Origin: Ruminiclostridium herbifermentans
GTDB lineage: Bacteria; Bacillota; Clostridia; Acetivibrionales; DSM-1351
Length of the DNA: 64,000 nt
Reading direction: 5' to 3'
NCBI RefSeq assembly: GCF_005473905.2
Contig: NZ_CP061336.1
Location: 4,270,501-4,334,500, forward strand
Shown: in pieces, positions 43,255 to 53,232 of the stretch
Numbering within the stretch: position 1 is the stretch's first letter
How the letters are laid out: the number at the start of each line of letters is the position of its first letter
Translations under genes and position numbers: made by a program
Notes under the pieces: generated by a model
What the model saw: the letters and a program-made list of their open reading frames with translations, nothing else
What the model was told of the DNA's origin: nothing
The model's database searches: none

Positions 43255-44973
43255 GTGCCTATTAATTTATTTTCCAAGGCATTTCATTCATCTGATAGAA
43301 TAAGGTCCGCTGATAAAATTACTAATGTTAAAGAATTCGGTGCAGTTGGCAACGGAATTATAGATGATTCTACCTCCATTCAAAACGCTATAGATCATAC
43401 AGCTTCTATTGGCGGAGGCACAGTATTTTTTCCCAATGGAACTTATTTGGTAAAAAACAATATTATACTTAGAAATAAAGTAAATCTTTTAGGCATCAAG
43501 GGTAGCAGTCAATTAATATTTGACGATACCTTCGTTGGTACAAAACCAAATAATCCAAATAAAGTTTATCATCCAGCTATGTGGAATGAACATAATCAAC
43601 GCACGTATAACCAAGCTACAGCAGATAGTTTTGCTATACGTGATTTAATTTTTGCCAAGTCCACTACAAATGCTGATTTAAAAGTAATAATTTTTCTCTC
43701 CAATACAAATGGTGTATTTATTGAAGGATGCCAATTTGATATGTCAGGAACTGTAGATTCCCTTGCATTATATGTATTTTCCTGCAATTATAATCTGACA
43801 CTTCAAAATAACACATTTACTAATCTAACTGGCACTGATAAGGGCGGTGGTGTTTGGATTTGTAATCTTACCGATAAGCCTAATGAAATTAACAAAACCT
43901 ATAATATAAACATTAATAATAATGATTTTATTATTAATAGCGGCGATGAAACCTTGGGGCTATACGGAAGAGATGGCATTGTCAAATCAGTAAATATAAC
44001 TAATAATAAATTTTTCACCTTAAAAAGTACGACTGCCGCTCAGTCTAAGGTGCTTGCCATATTTGGAAGGACCTATAACACAGGAATAGAGGGTGCAGGA
44101 GTTGAAGATGTTATTGTTAGCAATAATATTTTCGAAATAGAAGAAATTGAAGCTGGTGTAATTACTATAGGTGGTACAGTTTCAAACACAGATATAATTA
44201 AAAACATATTAATATCTTCAAATATTATTAAGTTTAAAACAGAAATAACCAATTCCCTTGCAGTTGGTATATTAGGAAATGATTTAGGAATTGCAGAAAA
44301 CATAAAGGTATGTAATAATCTTATTTCTAATACTGGAGAAAAACCGTTTAAATTTGGCATTTATAAAATGTGGGACGTAGAAGGAAATGAAGTAAACGGA
44401 CTATATTCCCAAGCAAATATTGCAGATTGTAAAAATGTATTTAATAATAATTTATACGGAAATACATACTCAGGCGGTTCAGCAATTAGAAATTCATCCT
44501 TTTTGAGCAATAATATTATCAAAAATTGCTTAAGAGGAATATTAATTAATAAAGTAGGTACTTATACCATCCAAAATAATAAAATCTATCTTCCTGATGA
44601 TCCTTCAGCAATAGGAATTCAAATAGCAACTGCACCATCTAAAGATATTATCACAGATAATATAATAAACACTACCCATCCGAGTTCAGTTGCTTTTTAT
44701 TTCTCTATAGGCACAATAACCTTGCTTAATAATATGAAATTTGGTAATGGAAGATATCTAGATGGACGTGTAATACTAGCGTTATCACAAGGTAACAGAA
44801 TAGATGATTTTGGGTTTGATACCTTCTATCCAGGGAGAATTATTGATAACGAAATTCAAGATGCTTTACCTGTGGGACATATATGCTGGGATTCTACAGA
44901 ATCTCCTGTTACAGGCTGGAAGAAGATAGCCTTAGGCAATGGTGCAAATAAATGGCAGCAGGTCAATTTATAG
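43255..44973 (+). CDS. Pectate-lyase-superfamily beta-helix protein without signal peptide
   Basis: A 572-residue protein starting at a GTG behind AAAGGAGGAG. The N-terminal box VKEFGAVGNGIIDDSTSIQNAID, then GGGTVFFPNGTYLV, is the Pectate_lyase_3 signature (PF12708); a long run of asparagine-rich coils follows. There is no signal peptide or membrane anchor, unlike its paralogue at 28128-29717, although both share NLT and NSGDE blocks in order. The C-terminus (GHICWDSTESPVTGWKK) resembles tail-spike or particle-surface ends. Export route is unclear. A terminator follows at 45011. Confidence 0.82.
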   Translation: MPINLFSKAFHSSDRIRSADKITNVKEFGAVGNGIIDDSTSIQNAIDHTASIGGGTVFFPNGTYLVKNNIILRNKVNLLGIKGSSQLIFDDTFVGTKPNNPNKVYHPAMWNEHNQRTYNQATADSFAIRDLIFAKSTTNADLKVIIFLSNTNGVFIEGCQFDMSGTVDSLALYVFSCNYNLTLQNNTFTNLTGTDKGGGVWICNLTDKPNEINKTYNININNNDFIINSGDETLGLYGRDGIVKSVNITNNKFFTLKSTTAAQSKVLAIFGRTYNTGIEGAGVEDVIVSNNIFEIEEIEAGVITIGGTVSNTDIIKNILISSNIIKFKTEITNSLAVGILGNDLGIAENIKVCNNLISNTGEKPFKFGIYKMWDVEGNEVNGLYSQANIADCKNVFNNNLYGNTYSGGSAIRNSSFLSNNIIKNCLRGILINKVGTYTIQNNKIYLPDDPSAIGIQIATAPSKDIITDNIINTTHPSSVAFYFSIGTITLLNNMKFGNGRYLDGRVILALSQGNRIDDFGFDTFYPGRIIDNEIQDALPVGHICWDSTESPVTGWKKIALGNGANKWQQVNL

Positions 44974-45010
44974 CTTGAACTGGTTTTTATATTTATCAAC
45001 TAAAATTAAT

Positions 45011-45077
45011 AACTCAATTTTTCAGAATTACACTTATTGGTGCTAAACTTATATCTGGAAAAGTTGAGTTTTTTATT
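45011..45077 (+). terminator. Rho-independent terminator built from a dispersed repeat
   Basis: AACTCAA...TTTTCAG pairs with CTGGAAAA...GTTGAGTT and is followed by T6. The loop GGTGCTAAACTTATAT matches the core of the CAACTTTCC repeat family (GGTGTTAAACTTATCA). It ends the beta-helix gene. The rest of the gap to 45395 is AT-rich and shows nothing else clear. Confidence 0.8.
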
Positions 45078-45395
45078 TCTATGCATTTTTCATTCTCTCC
45101 TATCGCTTCAACAAATAAGCAAATTATAACCATAATGTTACTATCGTTCAGCAACTAATAAGCAGATTAATTTATAACATTTTAGTTCACATCATTTAGG
45201 TCTGCTAATATTTGTGTTATTAACTATTCATATAAAATTCCGATAATATACATGTATTTAAATTTTTTAAAACTTACTAATTTGTTAATTTACGTATTAT
45301 TTGTAATATTATATAATATTAATGTAATCTATGTAAATAATTAGATAATTTTAACATATTTGTACATTAAACGCCACATCATAAAGGAGGACTAT

Positions 45396-47090
45396 ATGAA
45401 AATCAAGTTAAAGCTAGTTTTATCTTACACCTCTATTTTGCTTCTTTTTGCACTTGCTATTTCCCTCGTTGTCTACATTAAAGTACCAAGTGCTATTACA
45501 AAAAATTTTCAAAAAAGTATACAATCCAATGCAGAACTTTCTCTTGCACTTTTCGATAGAAATGTACCTGGGGAATGGAATATCAAGGACAATATTCTCT
45601 ATAAAGGGAATCAAAAGATCAATGATTCTACAGAATTAGTTGATTCCATAACTGAAAGTAGTGGATATTTAGCTACAATATTTATGATGGATACTCGTGT
45701 TTCAACAAGTGTTCTGTTGAGTGATGGAACGAGAGCAGTAGGAACAAAAGCATCCGATGCAGTTATTAATACTGTACTTAAGGAAGGCAAAGACTATCAT
45801 GGTGAAGCATTAGTAGCCGATAAAAAGGCTTTTACATTTTACACCCCACTAAAAAATGATAATGGTGAAATAGTAGGCATGTGGTTTTCTGGCATTGAAA
45901 AAACTACTGTTGACAATCAAATCCTGGGAATTGTAGTTACAATTAGTTTTGTAATATTTGTAGGACTGATTATTGGTGCACTAATTGCCTACCTTATTGG
46001 TAGTAGACTGTCAAAGTTTATAATCGAAATAAATACCCATTTAAATAAGTTTTCAGAGGGTGATTTTAGTAGTAAAATTTCTGAAGATGCTCAAAAACAA
46101 ACAAGCGAGATAGGACAAATTTCCAGAGCCACAAATACTGTACAGGAATCTATCAGAAATATTATTATGACTATTATCAAAGAGTCAACTAATATTGATA
46201 ATTCCTTAGAACAGACCAACAAAAGCATTTCATCTTTGAATGGAAATATTGAAGATGTCTCTGCTACTACAGAGCAGCTATCCGCCTGTATGCAGCAAAC
46301 AGCATCAACCATGCAAGAGATGAATGCAACCTCAACAGAAATTGAAGCAGCAGTAGAAAATATCGCTAAAAAGGCACAAGAAACCTCTTTTGCCGCTAAG
46401 GATATTAGTACACGAGCAATAACATTAAAAACAGCAGCTAAAGAATCAAAAGACCATGCTTATAATATTTATAGGACAACTAATCTAGAACTGACAACGG
46501 CTATTGAGCAGGCAAAATCTATTGAACAAATTAATCATCTGTCAGATGCTATTATGCTACTCACTTCACAAACCAACCTATTAGCGTTAAACGCAGCTAT
46601 TGAAGCGTCACGTGCTGGAGAATCTGGCAGAGGCTTTGCTGTAGTTGCTGACGAAATAAGAAAGCTGGCTGAAGATTCAAAGAAAACAGTCAGTGAAATA
46701 CAAGGAGTTACCAAAAATGTATTTGATGCAGTTGAAAACCTAGTATCATGTTCACAAAAGATATTAGCCTTTATTGAAGACACAGTAATCAATGACTATA
46801 ATAGTCAGGTTGATTCAAGTGAGCAATATAGTAACGATGCAGTGAGAATAGATAATTTAGTTATGGATTTCCGTTATACTTCTGAGGAACTCTTATTATC
46901 AATAAGTAATATGGTAAAGGCAATAAATGAAGTTACTATTTCAGCAAACGAAAGTGCTGAAGGTGCATCAAACATAGCGACACGTGCTTCAGATATAATT
47001 AATGAAAGTTCTGAGGTTCTCAGGCTATCTGAGAACTCAAAGAAGTCTTCAGACAATCTTAAAAATTATGTTTTGAAATTTAAAATATAG
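45396..47090 (+). CDS. Methyl-accepting chemotaxis protein
   Basis: About 564 residues. TM1 lies at ~5-28, a Cache-type outer sensor at ~30-178 (DSITESSGYLATIFMMDTRVSTSV; KDYHGEALVADKKAFTFYTPL), and TM2 at ~183-207. A HAMP domain follows, then the signalling domain with the hairpin tip LLALNAAIEASRAGESGRGFAVVADEIRKLAEDS. The sensor pattern fits single-Cache receptors that bind small organic acids. The ATG at 45396 follows AAAGGAGG. It stands alone between two terminators. Confidence 0.93.
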   Translation: MKIKLKLVLSYTSILLLFALAISLVVYIKVPSAITKNFQKSIQSNAELSLALFDRNVPGEWNIKDNILYKGNQKINDSTELVDSITESSGYLATIFMMDTRVSTSVLLSDGTRAVGTKASDAVINTVLKEGKDYHGEALVADKKAFTFYTPLKNDNGEIVGMWFSGIEKTTVDNQILGIVVTISFVIFVGLIIGALIAYLIGSRLSKFIIEINTHLNKFSEGDFSSKISEDAQKQTSEIGQISRATNTVQESIRNIIMTIIKESTNIDNSLEQTNKSISSLNGNIEDVSATTEQLSACMQQTASTMQEMNATSTEIEAAVENIAKKAQETSFAAKDISTRAITLKTAAKESKDHAYNIYRTTNLELTTAIEQAKSIEQINHLSDAIMLLTSQTNLLALNAAIEASRAGESGRGFAVVADEIRKLAEDSKKTVSEIQGVTKNVFDAVENLVSCSQKILAFIEDTVINDYNSQVDSSEQYSNDAVRIDNLVMDFRYTSEELLLSISNMVKAINEVTISANESAEGASNIATRASDIINESSEVLRLSENSKKSSDNLKNYVLKFKI

Positions 47091-47114
47091 AATAAAAATC
47101 AGTAAAATGCCATT

Positions 47115-47164
47115 AAAAACTCAAACATCGCACAAATTAACTTCATGTGATGTTTGAGTTTTTA
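47115..47164. terminator. Bidirectional terminator between the receptor and argS
   Basis: AAAAACTCAAACATC pairs perfectly with GATGTTTGAGTTTTT, giving U-tracts on both strands. It separates convergent genes ending at 47090 and 47177. Confidence 0.9.
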
Positions 47165-47176
47165 TATAAATAACTT

Positions 47177-48874
47177 TTATTCCATTCTCTCAGGAGCACT
47201 AATGCTCAATAAATCCAATACATTTTTAATTACTGTTCTTGTAGAGTCAACCAATATAAGTCTAGCCTTCATTAGACTCTCATCCTTGCCTCTAACTGTA
47301 CATGCATTATAGAAGCTGTGGAAGCAAGAAGCCACATCCTGTACATATCTTGTCAATCTGCTTGGTTCAAGAGTTTCAGCTGATATTCTAACCTCATCTG
47401 GATACTCAGATAGCTTTTTAATTAATTCACGTTCCTCTTCTTCCTTGAGCAGTTCAAGATTTACATCTTTTATATCTGGAACAGTTACTCCCTCACTAGC
47501 TATGAGTTTGAGCATACTGCAAATTCTCGCATGAGCATATTGCACATAGAAAACAGGATTTTCACTGGATTGCTTTGCTGCCAAATCAAGGTCAAAGTCC
47601 AAATGGCTTCCTGACGCTTTTGCATTAAAGAAAAATCTTACTGCATCTCGACCTACTTCTTCAACCAAATCCATCAATGAAATTGACTTTCCTGTTCTCT
47701 TTGACATTCTTGCAACTTCACCATTTCTATATAAACGTACCAATTGGAATAACACTACATCAAGCTTGTCCGGATTAATACCAAGAGCAGCCATTGATGC
47801 CTTCATTCGTGCCACATGTCCATGGTGATCTGCTCCCCATAGGTTTATTACCCAATCAAAGCCTCTAGTTTCAAACTTGTTTCTGTGATAAGCAATATCT
47901 GCTGCAAAGTACGTAGGTACTCCATTATTTCTAACTAAAACCTCATCCTTGTCACTTCCAATTACAGAGCCTTTAAGCCACAATGCCCCATCATGTTCTA
48001 CTGTACAGCCTCTGTCCTTAAGAAGCTGCAACGTCTCAGCTACTTCATTGCTCTTATGCAAAGTCTGTTCCGAAAACCATACATCAAACTTAACTCCATA
48101 ACTTTCAAGACCTTCTTTAATTGCCTCTAAGTTTCTAGGCAGAGCATATTCAACAAATACCTTCTTCCTTTCCTCGGAATCAACATCTATATACTTATCC
48201 CCATTAACTTTAATAAATTCCCTCATGTGCTCAGTAATGTCTTCACCTTGATATCCGTCCTCAGGGAATTCGATAGCATCCTCACCTTTAATTAACTGAA
48301 TATATCTAGCTTCAAGAGATTTTCCGAATTTTTCTATTTGATTACCTGCATCATTTATTAGATACTCTCTTGTAACATCATATCCAGCGGCAGCAAGTAC
48401 GCTTGCAATACAGTCACCTAGAGCTCCTCCTCTGGCATTACCCATATGAAGGGGACCTGTTGGATTGGCACTTACATATTCAACCATTACTTTTTTGCCA
48501 TTTCCTATATTTATGTGTCCATAATCCTCTTTTTCTTCAGCAATAATTTCTAATGTATCGTATAAATACTTAGTTTTTAATGTAAAATTAATAAACCCTG
48601 GTCCAGCACAATCCACTTTCTCAATATAAGTATCTTTTAAATCCATGTTTTTAATTATTGTTTCTGCTATTTGCCTAGGCGCTTTTTTTGCAAGTTTAGT
48701 TATTTGCATTGCAATATTTGTTGAAAAATCACCATGTCCCTTTTCTCTTGGAACCTCTATTAAGATATCCTTAATTTCTAATGAGGGTAATTCCTCACTT
48801 TTTATAGCTTGGTTAATAGCACTACGCACAACAGTTTTAATTTGTTGGCGAATTTCCTCTGATATGTTTTTCAT
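47177..48874 (-). CDS. argS: Arginyl-tRNA synthetase
   Basis: A 565-residue class I synthetase. It has the N-terminal tRNA-binding domain, the HIGH-type motif in NPTGPLHMGNARGG (HMGN at 143-146) and the KMSKS-type motif in ARMSKRTGKSISL. The C-terminal helical domain ends FHSFYNACTV and STRTVIKNVLDLL. Length and order are normal. The start overlaps the DUF1934 gene by 38 bases, so the two are coupled. Confidence 0.97.
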   Translation of the reverse strand: MKNISEEIRQQIKTVVRSAINQAIKSEELPSLEIKDILIEVPREKGHGDFSTNIAMQITKLAKKAPRQIAETIIKNMDLKDTYIEKVDCAGPGFINFTLKTKYLYDTLEIIAEEKEDYGHINIGNGKKVMVEYVSANPTGPLHMGNARGGALGDCIASVLAAAGYDVTREYLINDAGNQIEKFGKSLEARYIQLIKGEDAIEFPEDGYQGEDITEHMREFIKVNGDKYIDVDSEERKKVFVEYALPRNLEAIKEGLESYGVKFDVWFSEQTLHKSNEVAETLQLLKDRGCTVEHDGALWLKGSVIGSDKDEVLVRNNGVPTYFAADIAYHRNKFETRGFDWVINLWGADHHGHVARMKASMAALGINPDKLDVVLFQLVRLYRNGEVARMSKRTGKSISLMDLVEEVGRDAVRFFFNAKASGSHLDFDLDLAAKQSSENPVFYVQYAHARICSMLKLIASEGVTVPDIKDVNLELLKEEEERELIKKLSEYPDEVRISAETLEPSRLTRYVQDVASCFHSFYNACTVRGKDESLMKARLILVDSTRTVIKNVLDLLSISAPERME

Positions 48875-49304
48875 TTGCCAATCCTGCCTCTCTTATTTGC
48901 ATATAAAAATTATTTTTTCCAGCGCATTGATTATCAATTTCAATCTGATATCCAACACTTATTTCTCCACCTACATCATTAATATCTATATCCACATTTT
49001 CAGCATAAACACCTATAGTAAAAATCCCATACTCTGTTTCATAAGAAGATACATGCTTTTGTCCCTTTTGGAAAACAAATTGTGAATTAACTTTCCCAAA
49101 TCTCATCAGTGTAACAACACCGTCACCAACCTTTAAAGTAGTAGTAGTTCCAAGCATACCTGTCACTTCACTCTCTTTATAGGTTATATAGTAATTATTC
49201 CCTTTTTGATAGTACTTCCCCTCTGTTATAAGTTCAAGAGTATTAGTATCACTGCTTGTGTCAATCTGAGTACCCTTCACGTTGATTATAACATCTTTAC
49301 TCAT
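48837..49304 (-). CDS. DUF1934 (YwiB-like) beta-barrel protein
   Basis: A 155-residue protein starting MSKDVIINVKGTQID, with a run of beta strands (YYITYKESEVTGMLGTTTTLKV, FVFQKGQKHVSSYETEYG). It is the lipocalin-like DUF1934 family; YwiB is encoded next to argS in Bacillus as well. Its role is unknown. The ATG at 49304 follows AGGAGGA; longer frames to 49370 have no such site. Confidence 0.88.
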   Translation of the reverse strand: MSKDVIINVKGTQIDTSSDTNTLELITEGKYYQKGNNYYITYKESEVTGMLGTTTTLKVGDGVVTLMRFGKVNSQFVFQKGQKHVSSYETEYGIFTIGVYAENVDIDINDVGGEISVGYQIEIDNQCAGKNNFYMQIREAGLANEKHIRGNSPTN

Positions 49305-49510
49305 AGGGTTCCTCCTGTAATCTTCGTATTTTATATCTTGAATCAGTAATATAATAACATTTGATACCAATTTTTTAAATATATTTTTAAAAAAGCTATT
49401 ACATTAGTATAATTTTATACTCAGATTTCCTTACAAGACAGTATGTATTCGGTGACTTATCAAATAAAATAATCTCTTAAAAATATTGTTTATTATATAA
49501 CAATTTTATA

Positions 49511-49552
49511 ACAACAACCATTGTTAAGCTTGATCATAAATAGACTTTTTTA
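49511..49552. repeat. Diverged inverted copy of the dispersed repeat
   Basis: CAACAACCATTGTTAAGCTT and ATAGACTTTTTT correspond to the right-hand copy at 41629-41690. It lies in the 262-base gap between ddl and the DUF1934 gene. Confidence 0.5.
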
Positions 49553-49566
49553 TGTGGAGAATTAAG

Positions 49567-50688
49567 TTAATTAGTAAACTCTCTTTCACAGTCATTAAAC
49601 CTTTCAAAAGCTAATTCTATAAGCTTATCTATTAATTCAGGATAAGATATACCACTTTTCTCCCATAGCTTTGGATACATACTAATCTTTGTAAATCCAG
49701 GCAGAGTATTAATTTCATTTATATAAATCTGTCCTGTCTTTTTATGTACGAAAAAGTCAACTCTTGATAAGCCAGCACAATCAAGGCACTTAAATGCTCT
49801 AACAGCATACTCTCTGATTTTCTCAACTGTTTCTGAATCAAGATTTTCAGCAGGTATCGTTACTTTGGAACTATCACCTGCTTGATATTTTGCTTCATAA
49901 TCATAAAATTCCTTACACGGCACAACCTCTCCTACTGTAGAGGCAATTGGGTTATCATTTCCTAATACTGCACACTCAATTTCTCTGCCATCAATAAATT
50001 CTTCTACAAGAACTCTTCTATCATTCTTTGCTGCAATAATAAGTGCATTTATCAGTTCTTCTCTGTTTCCAGCTTTATTTACACCAACAGATGAGCCAGC
50101 ATTAGAGGGTTTTACGAAACAAGGATAGGTAAGTCTTTCTTCTACCTTTCGAACTACATCCTCTTGCTCATTGTATATCTGCTTTCTGCTAAATACAAGA
50201 TAGTCTCCCTGAGGCAAACCTTCCTTCTCAAACATTATCTTTGTATATGCTTTATCCATTCCCAACGCAGATCCTAACACTCCACAGCCAACATATGGAA
50301 TCTGTGCAAGTTCGAAAAGTCCTTGTATAGTGCCATCTTCTCCATTGCAACCATGTAATACCGGAAAAACAACGTCTATTTTGTTATTATTGTCACAAAT
50401 TATTTTTTTAGCAGAATTATTCGGAACAATTTCCAACGTAGATGAAGATGTTGACATTTCTTTTTGTGCTAAAAGCTTTTGTTGAGCAATTGCCTGCCAC
50501 TCTCCACTGCCAATTTTATCTGTTTCACCTTCATATGTAAGCCACTGTCCTTCCTTTGTAATTCCAATCATAACAACATCATACTTTTGCTTATCTATAT
50601 TTTCTATAACTGACTGAGCTGATACCCTAGATACTTCATGCTCAGATGATTGACCTCCAAATATAACAGCCACTCTTTTTTTTGACAT
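49567..50688 (-). CDS. ddl: D-alanine-D-alanine ligase
   Basis: A 373-residue ATP-grasp enzyme with VAVIFGGQSSEHEVS at the start, the substrate loop VGCGVLGSALGMDKAYTK, the ATP loop CFVKPSNAGSSVGV and the metal site YINEINTLPGFTKISMYPKL. The length is that of the longer DdlA-type form. It makes the D-Ala-D-Ala end of peptidoglycan precursors. A GGAGG site precedes the ATG, and a 46-base hairpin lies ~100 bases upstream. Confidence 0.96.
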   Translation of the reverse strand: MSKKRVAVIFGGQSSEHEVSRVSAQSVIENIDKQKYDVVMIGITKEGQWLTYEGETDKIGSGEWQAIAQQKLLAQKEMSTSSSTLEIVPNNSAKKIICDNNNKIDVVFPVLHGCNGEDGTIQGLFELAQIPYVGCGVLGSALGMDKAYTKIMFEKEGLPQGDYLVFSRKQIYNEQEDVVRKVEERLTYPCFVKPSNAGSSVGVNKAGNREELINALIIAAKNDRRVLVEEFIDGREIECAVLGNDNPIASTVGEVVPCKEFYDYEAKYQAGDSSKVTIPAENLDSETVEKIREYAVRAFKCLDCAGLSRVDFFVHKKTGQIYINEINTLPGFTKISMYPKLWEKSGISYPELIDKLIELAFERFNDCEREFTN

Positions 50689-50788
50689 TGTATAACAACC
50701 TCCACGTCCATTATAGGCACAAAATTTTGAAAAATTTAAATATCCATTAAATTATATTTTACATTTTACTATTTAAGTACTAATTATA

Positions 50789-50834
50789 CAAGAATACCAG
50801 AGTATTTAGTAAACTAAATTCCCTGGTATTCTTG
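50789..50834. other. Long perfect hairpin upstream of ddl
   Basis: CAAGAATACCAG (50789-50800) pairs with CTGGTATTCTTG (50823-50834), and inside it ATTTAGT pairs with ACTAAAT. It lies 100 bases before the ddl start and ~280 bases after the spoIIQ stop. U-tracts are short on both sides, so it may be the spoIIQ terminator or a ddl leader structure. The gap 50689-51116 shows nothing else. Confidence 0.7.
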
Positions 50835-51116
50835 TAATATGTCTTAATTAATTTTATCAACTTCCACTTTCAAATTTTAAATTGTAAAGCAGTAATATTA
50901 AGCATTTACACAAAATCACTTGCAGTATTGATAAGATACTTTTTGCCATCTTACATGATTCAAAATCAAGTTTCAACATGTATTCATAACATCACTCTGT
51001 CATTTTCTTACCATAATTCTATTACATTAAACAAACAGTTATTCCTTACCTTCCCAGCTTAATATCACCGCTTTACAAATCTTTAAAAACCACTAAGTTG
51101 AGTTAATTTATTTGTA

Positions 51117-51971
51117 TTATTTCTCTTTATCAGTTTTTTCTGAGGTTGATCTTAAGTATGGTACAGGGTCAACTGATTTACCATTCTTCAAAACTTCAAA
51201 ATGGAGATGCGCACCATCCTCACATTCACTCTGAATAGGATCTCCCACAAGTCCAATTATTTCATTAGCTTTAACCTTTAAGCCACAGCATATGTCCTCT
51301 AGGCCTTGCCTCGATAGACCAGCATACTTAGTAACCAAGCCATCTGTCCCGTGGGATATTTCAACAGTAATACCATTTGCATTATCCTCTACTAGACTTA
51401 TTGTCCCATCTGCGACTGCTCTTACTTTTGTAAGCTTTTCAACCTTGAAATCAAGTCCTTTATGTGCCCTTATGTCGCCTAAAGTTTTAGATTCAGAAAA
51501 AGTGGTTACATCCCTAGTAAAGTCTTTCATTATAGCACCATCAACAGGTCTGTCAAATTTTAGAGTAGACTTTACAGCGGCATTGTCACTTTTAGCCTTT
51601 GGAGATGTCTCCTCATTTGCTTTGTCATTAGCTTTTTCATTATCCTTTTCAGGAGCACTTGCAGTTGCGTTTGCAGGTGTTGATTGCTCTGCAACTGTCG
51701 ACTGATTTGCTATATCAGTATTACTAACACTACCAGCAACAGCTTTTGCCTGTTCTCCTGATTCATCTTCTAAATTTGCTTCACCAGGAATGAGCTGTGC
51801 GGGGTCATTCAGACTGGTATCAGGTGAGTTCATATTCTGCGTTGCTACATATATTGCCGTTGCTGCCACAATTAATATACAAACTGCTAAAACTATATAG
51901 AATCCTTTATTATTAAAGAATTTAGTCAGTTTGTTTTTCCAATTTTTTTCGTCTGGAATAAGTTTCTTCAT
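51117..51971 (-). CDS. spoIIQ: SpoIIQ-like sporulation protein with intact LytM domain
   Basis: A 284-residue protein with one N-terminal membrane helix (FYIVLAVCILIVAATAIYVAT), a Ser/Ala/Glu/Lys-rich linker, and a C-terminal M23/LytM domain. Both metal-site boxes are visible: HKGLDF and HLHFEV. Bacillus SpoIIQ has lost part of this site, while clostridial forms keep it. It joins the forespore membrane to SpoIIIAH during engulfment. spoIID follows upstream in the same order as in Bacillus. The ATG at 51971 is behind GGAGGTGG. Confidence 0.92.
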   Translation of the reverse strand: MKKLIPDEKNWKNKLTKFFNNKGFYIVLAVCILIVAATAIYVATQNMNSPDTSLNDPAQLIPGEANLEDESGEQAKAVAGSVSNTDIANQSTVAEQSTPANATASAPEKDNEKANDKANEETSPKAKSDNAAVKSTLKFDRPVDGAIMKDFTRDVTTFSESKTLGDIRAHKGLDFKVEKLTKVRAVADGTISLVEDNANGITVEISHGTDGLVTKYAGLSRQGLEDICCGLKVKANEIIGLVGDPIQSECEDGAHLHFEVLKNGKSVDPVPYLRSTSEKTDKEK

Positions 51972-52140
51972 AATATATATTCCACCTCCATTAAATATTG
52001 TTTCCTTTAATACCAACAATATACATAATGAAGGTGGAATTGTTTTATCTTTTTTCTAAATTTTAAGTCTAAATATATTTGGTTTTATTCATTTGTCTCA
52101 TGCTGTTTTGAGTTAAAAATTAAATAAATTAATAACTAAT

Positions 52141-53139
52141 CTACTCCAGCATAGTAAAATCGTTTATTTCAACTCCTTTATAATAGTGTTTTAAAATATC
52201 TTCACAGCTAGTTCCACTCTTAGCAAGATAATTAGCACCACATTGGCTCATACCAACTCCATGACCATAACCAATTGTTGTTATCGAAATCTTACCATCT
52301 GGTAGCTGAGCAAATTTCATATTTGTTGATTTTAACTGAAATAATTTTCTAAATTCTGTACCTTTCATATTAATATTTCCAATTTCCATATCGATTACTC
52401 TATTCCCTGAAGAGTATTTATGTATTTTTATATTTGACAATATATCTTCCTGATTTAATTCTATTTTAGGGCTATATTCTTTCAGTATCTTAATCATTTG
52501 CTGCGGTTCTAATATAACCTCACTTTTATATTCTTTGAATGTATCCTCACCAATGCTTTCTACTCCTCTTAGATAGGGTTCTGCAGTACCCGCCCATACA
52601 TCTTCTACATTTTCAGTGTGTCCACCACTATTTGAATGAAATAATGGATTTATAAGTACATTGTTATATTCCAAAACCTTTCCTTGAGTATCACTTACAG
52701 CCTTACAAATTTTATTCCAATATCTGAAGGAAGCAAGAAATCCCCACCTATCCATTGCAGTGTTTTTACTAATCCATGCCTGACAATGTCCTGGGTCGAT
52801 GCACACATCCGCTCCGTTATGGGCTTTATCTATATTTGAGCCATAAAGCCTCGTTGCTCGTCCTAAAGCGTAAGTTCTAGCAGCAATTGCTTGCGCCTTC
52901 AAAGCTTCTATTTCAAATGATGCTGGCATTTCAGCTGCTAATACTCCTATCAAATACTCCTCTAGTTTCATTGCAACTACTTTCTTTTGATCATTCATGT
53001 ATACATTAATTGTAATGCCTTCCTTTTCAATGATAGTTTCCTCTGGAGCTGTTACCACATCAATATTTTTTACTATAACTAAAGGTATAACTACAACAAT
53101 TATGAGCATCAAAAAAACATAGCCGATAAGTTTCTTCAT
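52141..53139 (-). CDS. spoIID: Stage II sporulation protein D (cell-wall hydrolase)
   Basis: A 332-residue protein with an N-terminal membrane helix (GYVFLMLIIVVVIPLVIV), then VKMNDQKK... MKLEEYLIGVLAAEMPASFEIEALKAQAIAARTYAL, the SpoIID-domain signature (PF08486) with its catalytic Glu. FHSNSGGHTENVEDVW and TTIGYGHGVGMSQCGANYLA also belong to the family. SpoIID cuts peptidoglycan glycan strands during engulfment. GGGAGG precedes the ATG at 53139; longer frames have no site. Confidence 0.95.
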   Translation of the reverse strand: MKKLIGYVFLMLIIVVVIPLVIVKNIDVVTAPEETIIEKEGITINVYMNDQKKVVAMKLEEYLIGVLAAEMPASFEIEALKAQAIAARTYALGRATRLYGSNIDKAHNGADVCIDPGHCQAWISKNTAMDRWGFLASFRYWNKICKAVSDTQGKVLEYNNVLINPLFHSNSGGHTENVEDVWAGTAEPYLRGVESIGEDTFKEYKSEVILEPQQMIKILKEYSPKIELNQEDILSNIKIHKYSSGNRVIDMEIGNINMKGTEFRKLFQLKSTNMKFAQLPDGKISITTIGYGHGVGMSQCGANYLAKSGTSCEDILKHYYKGVEINDFTMLE

Positions 53140-53190
53140 TCCAGCCTCCCTTTTGTTATTCAAATAAAACTTTACAGACGAAATAATTTC

Positions 53191-53232
53191 TTTAATGGTT
53201 ATCAAGAAATTTTCTTGTCAATAGCCATTAAC
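53191..53232. other. Hairpin in the spoIID upstream region
   Basis: TTTAATGG...CCATTAA arms with inner CAAGAAA/TTTCTTG form an imperfect ~17-bp stem, 52 bases before the spoIID start. It could be a leader structure or an operator. The rest of the gap to 54010 holds repeats. Confidence 0.5.
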
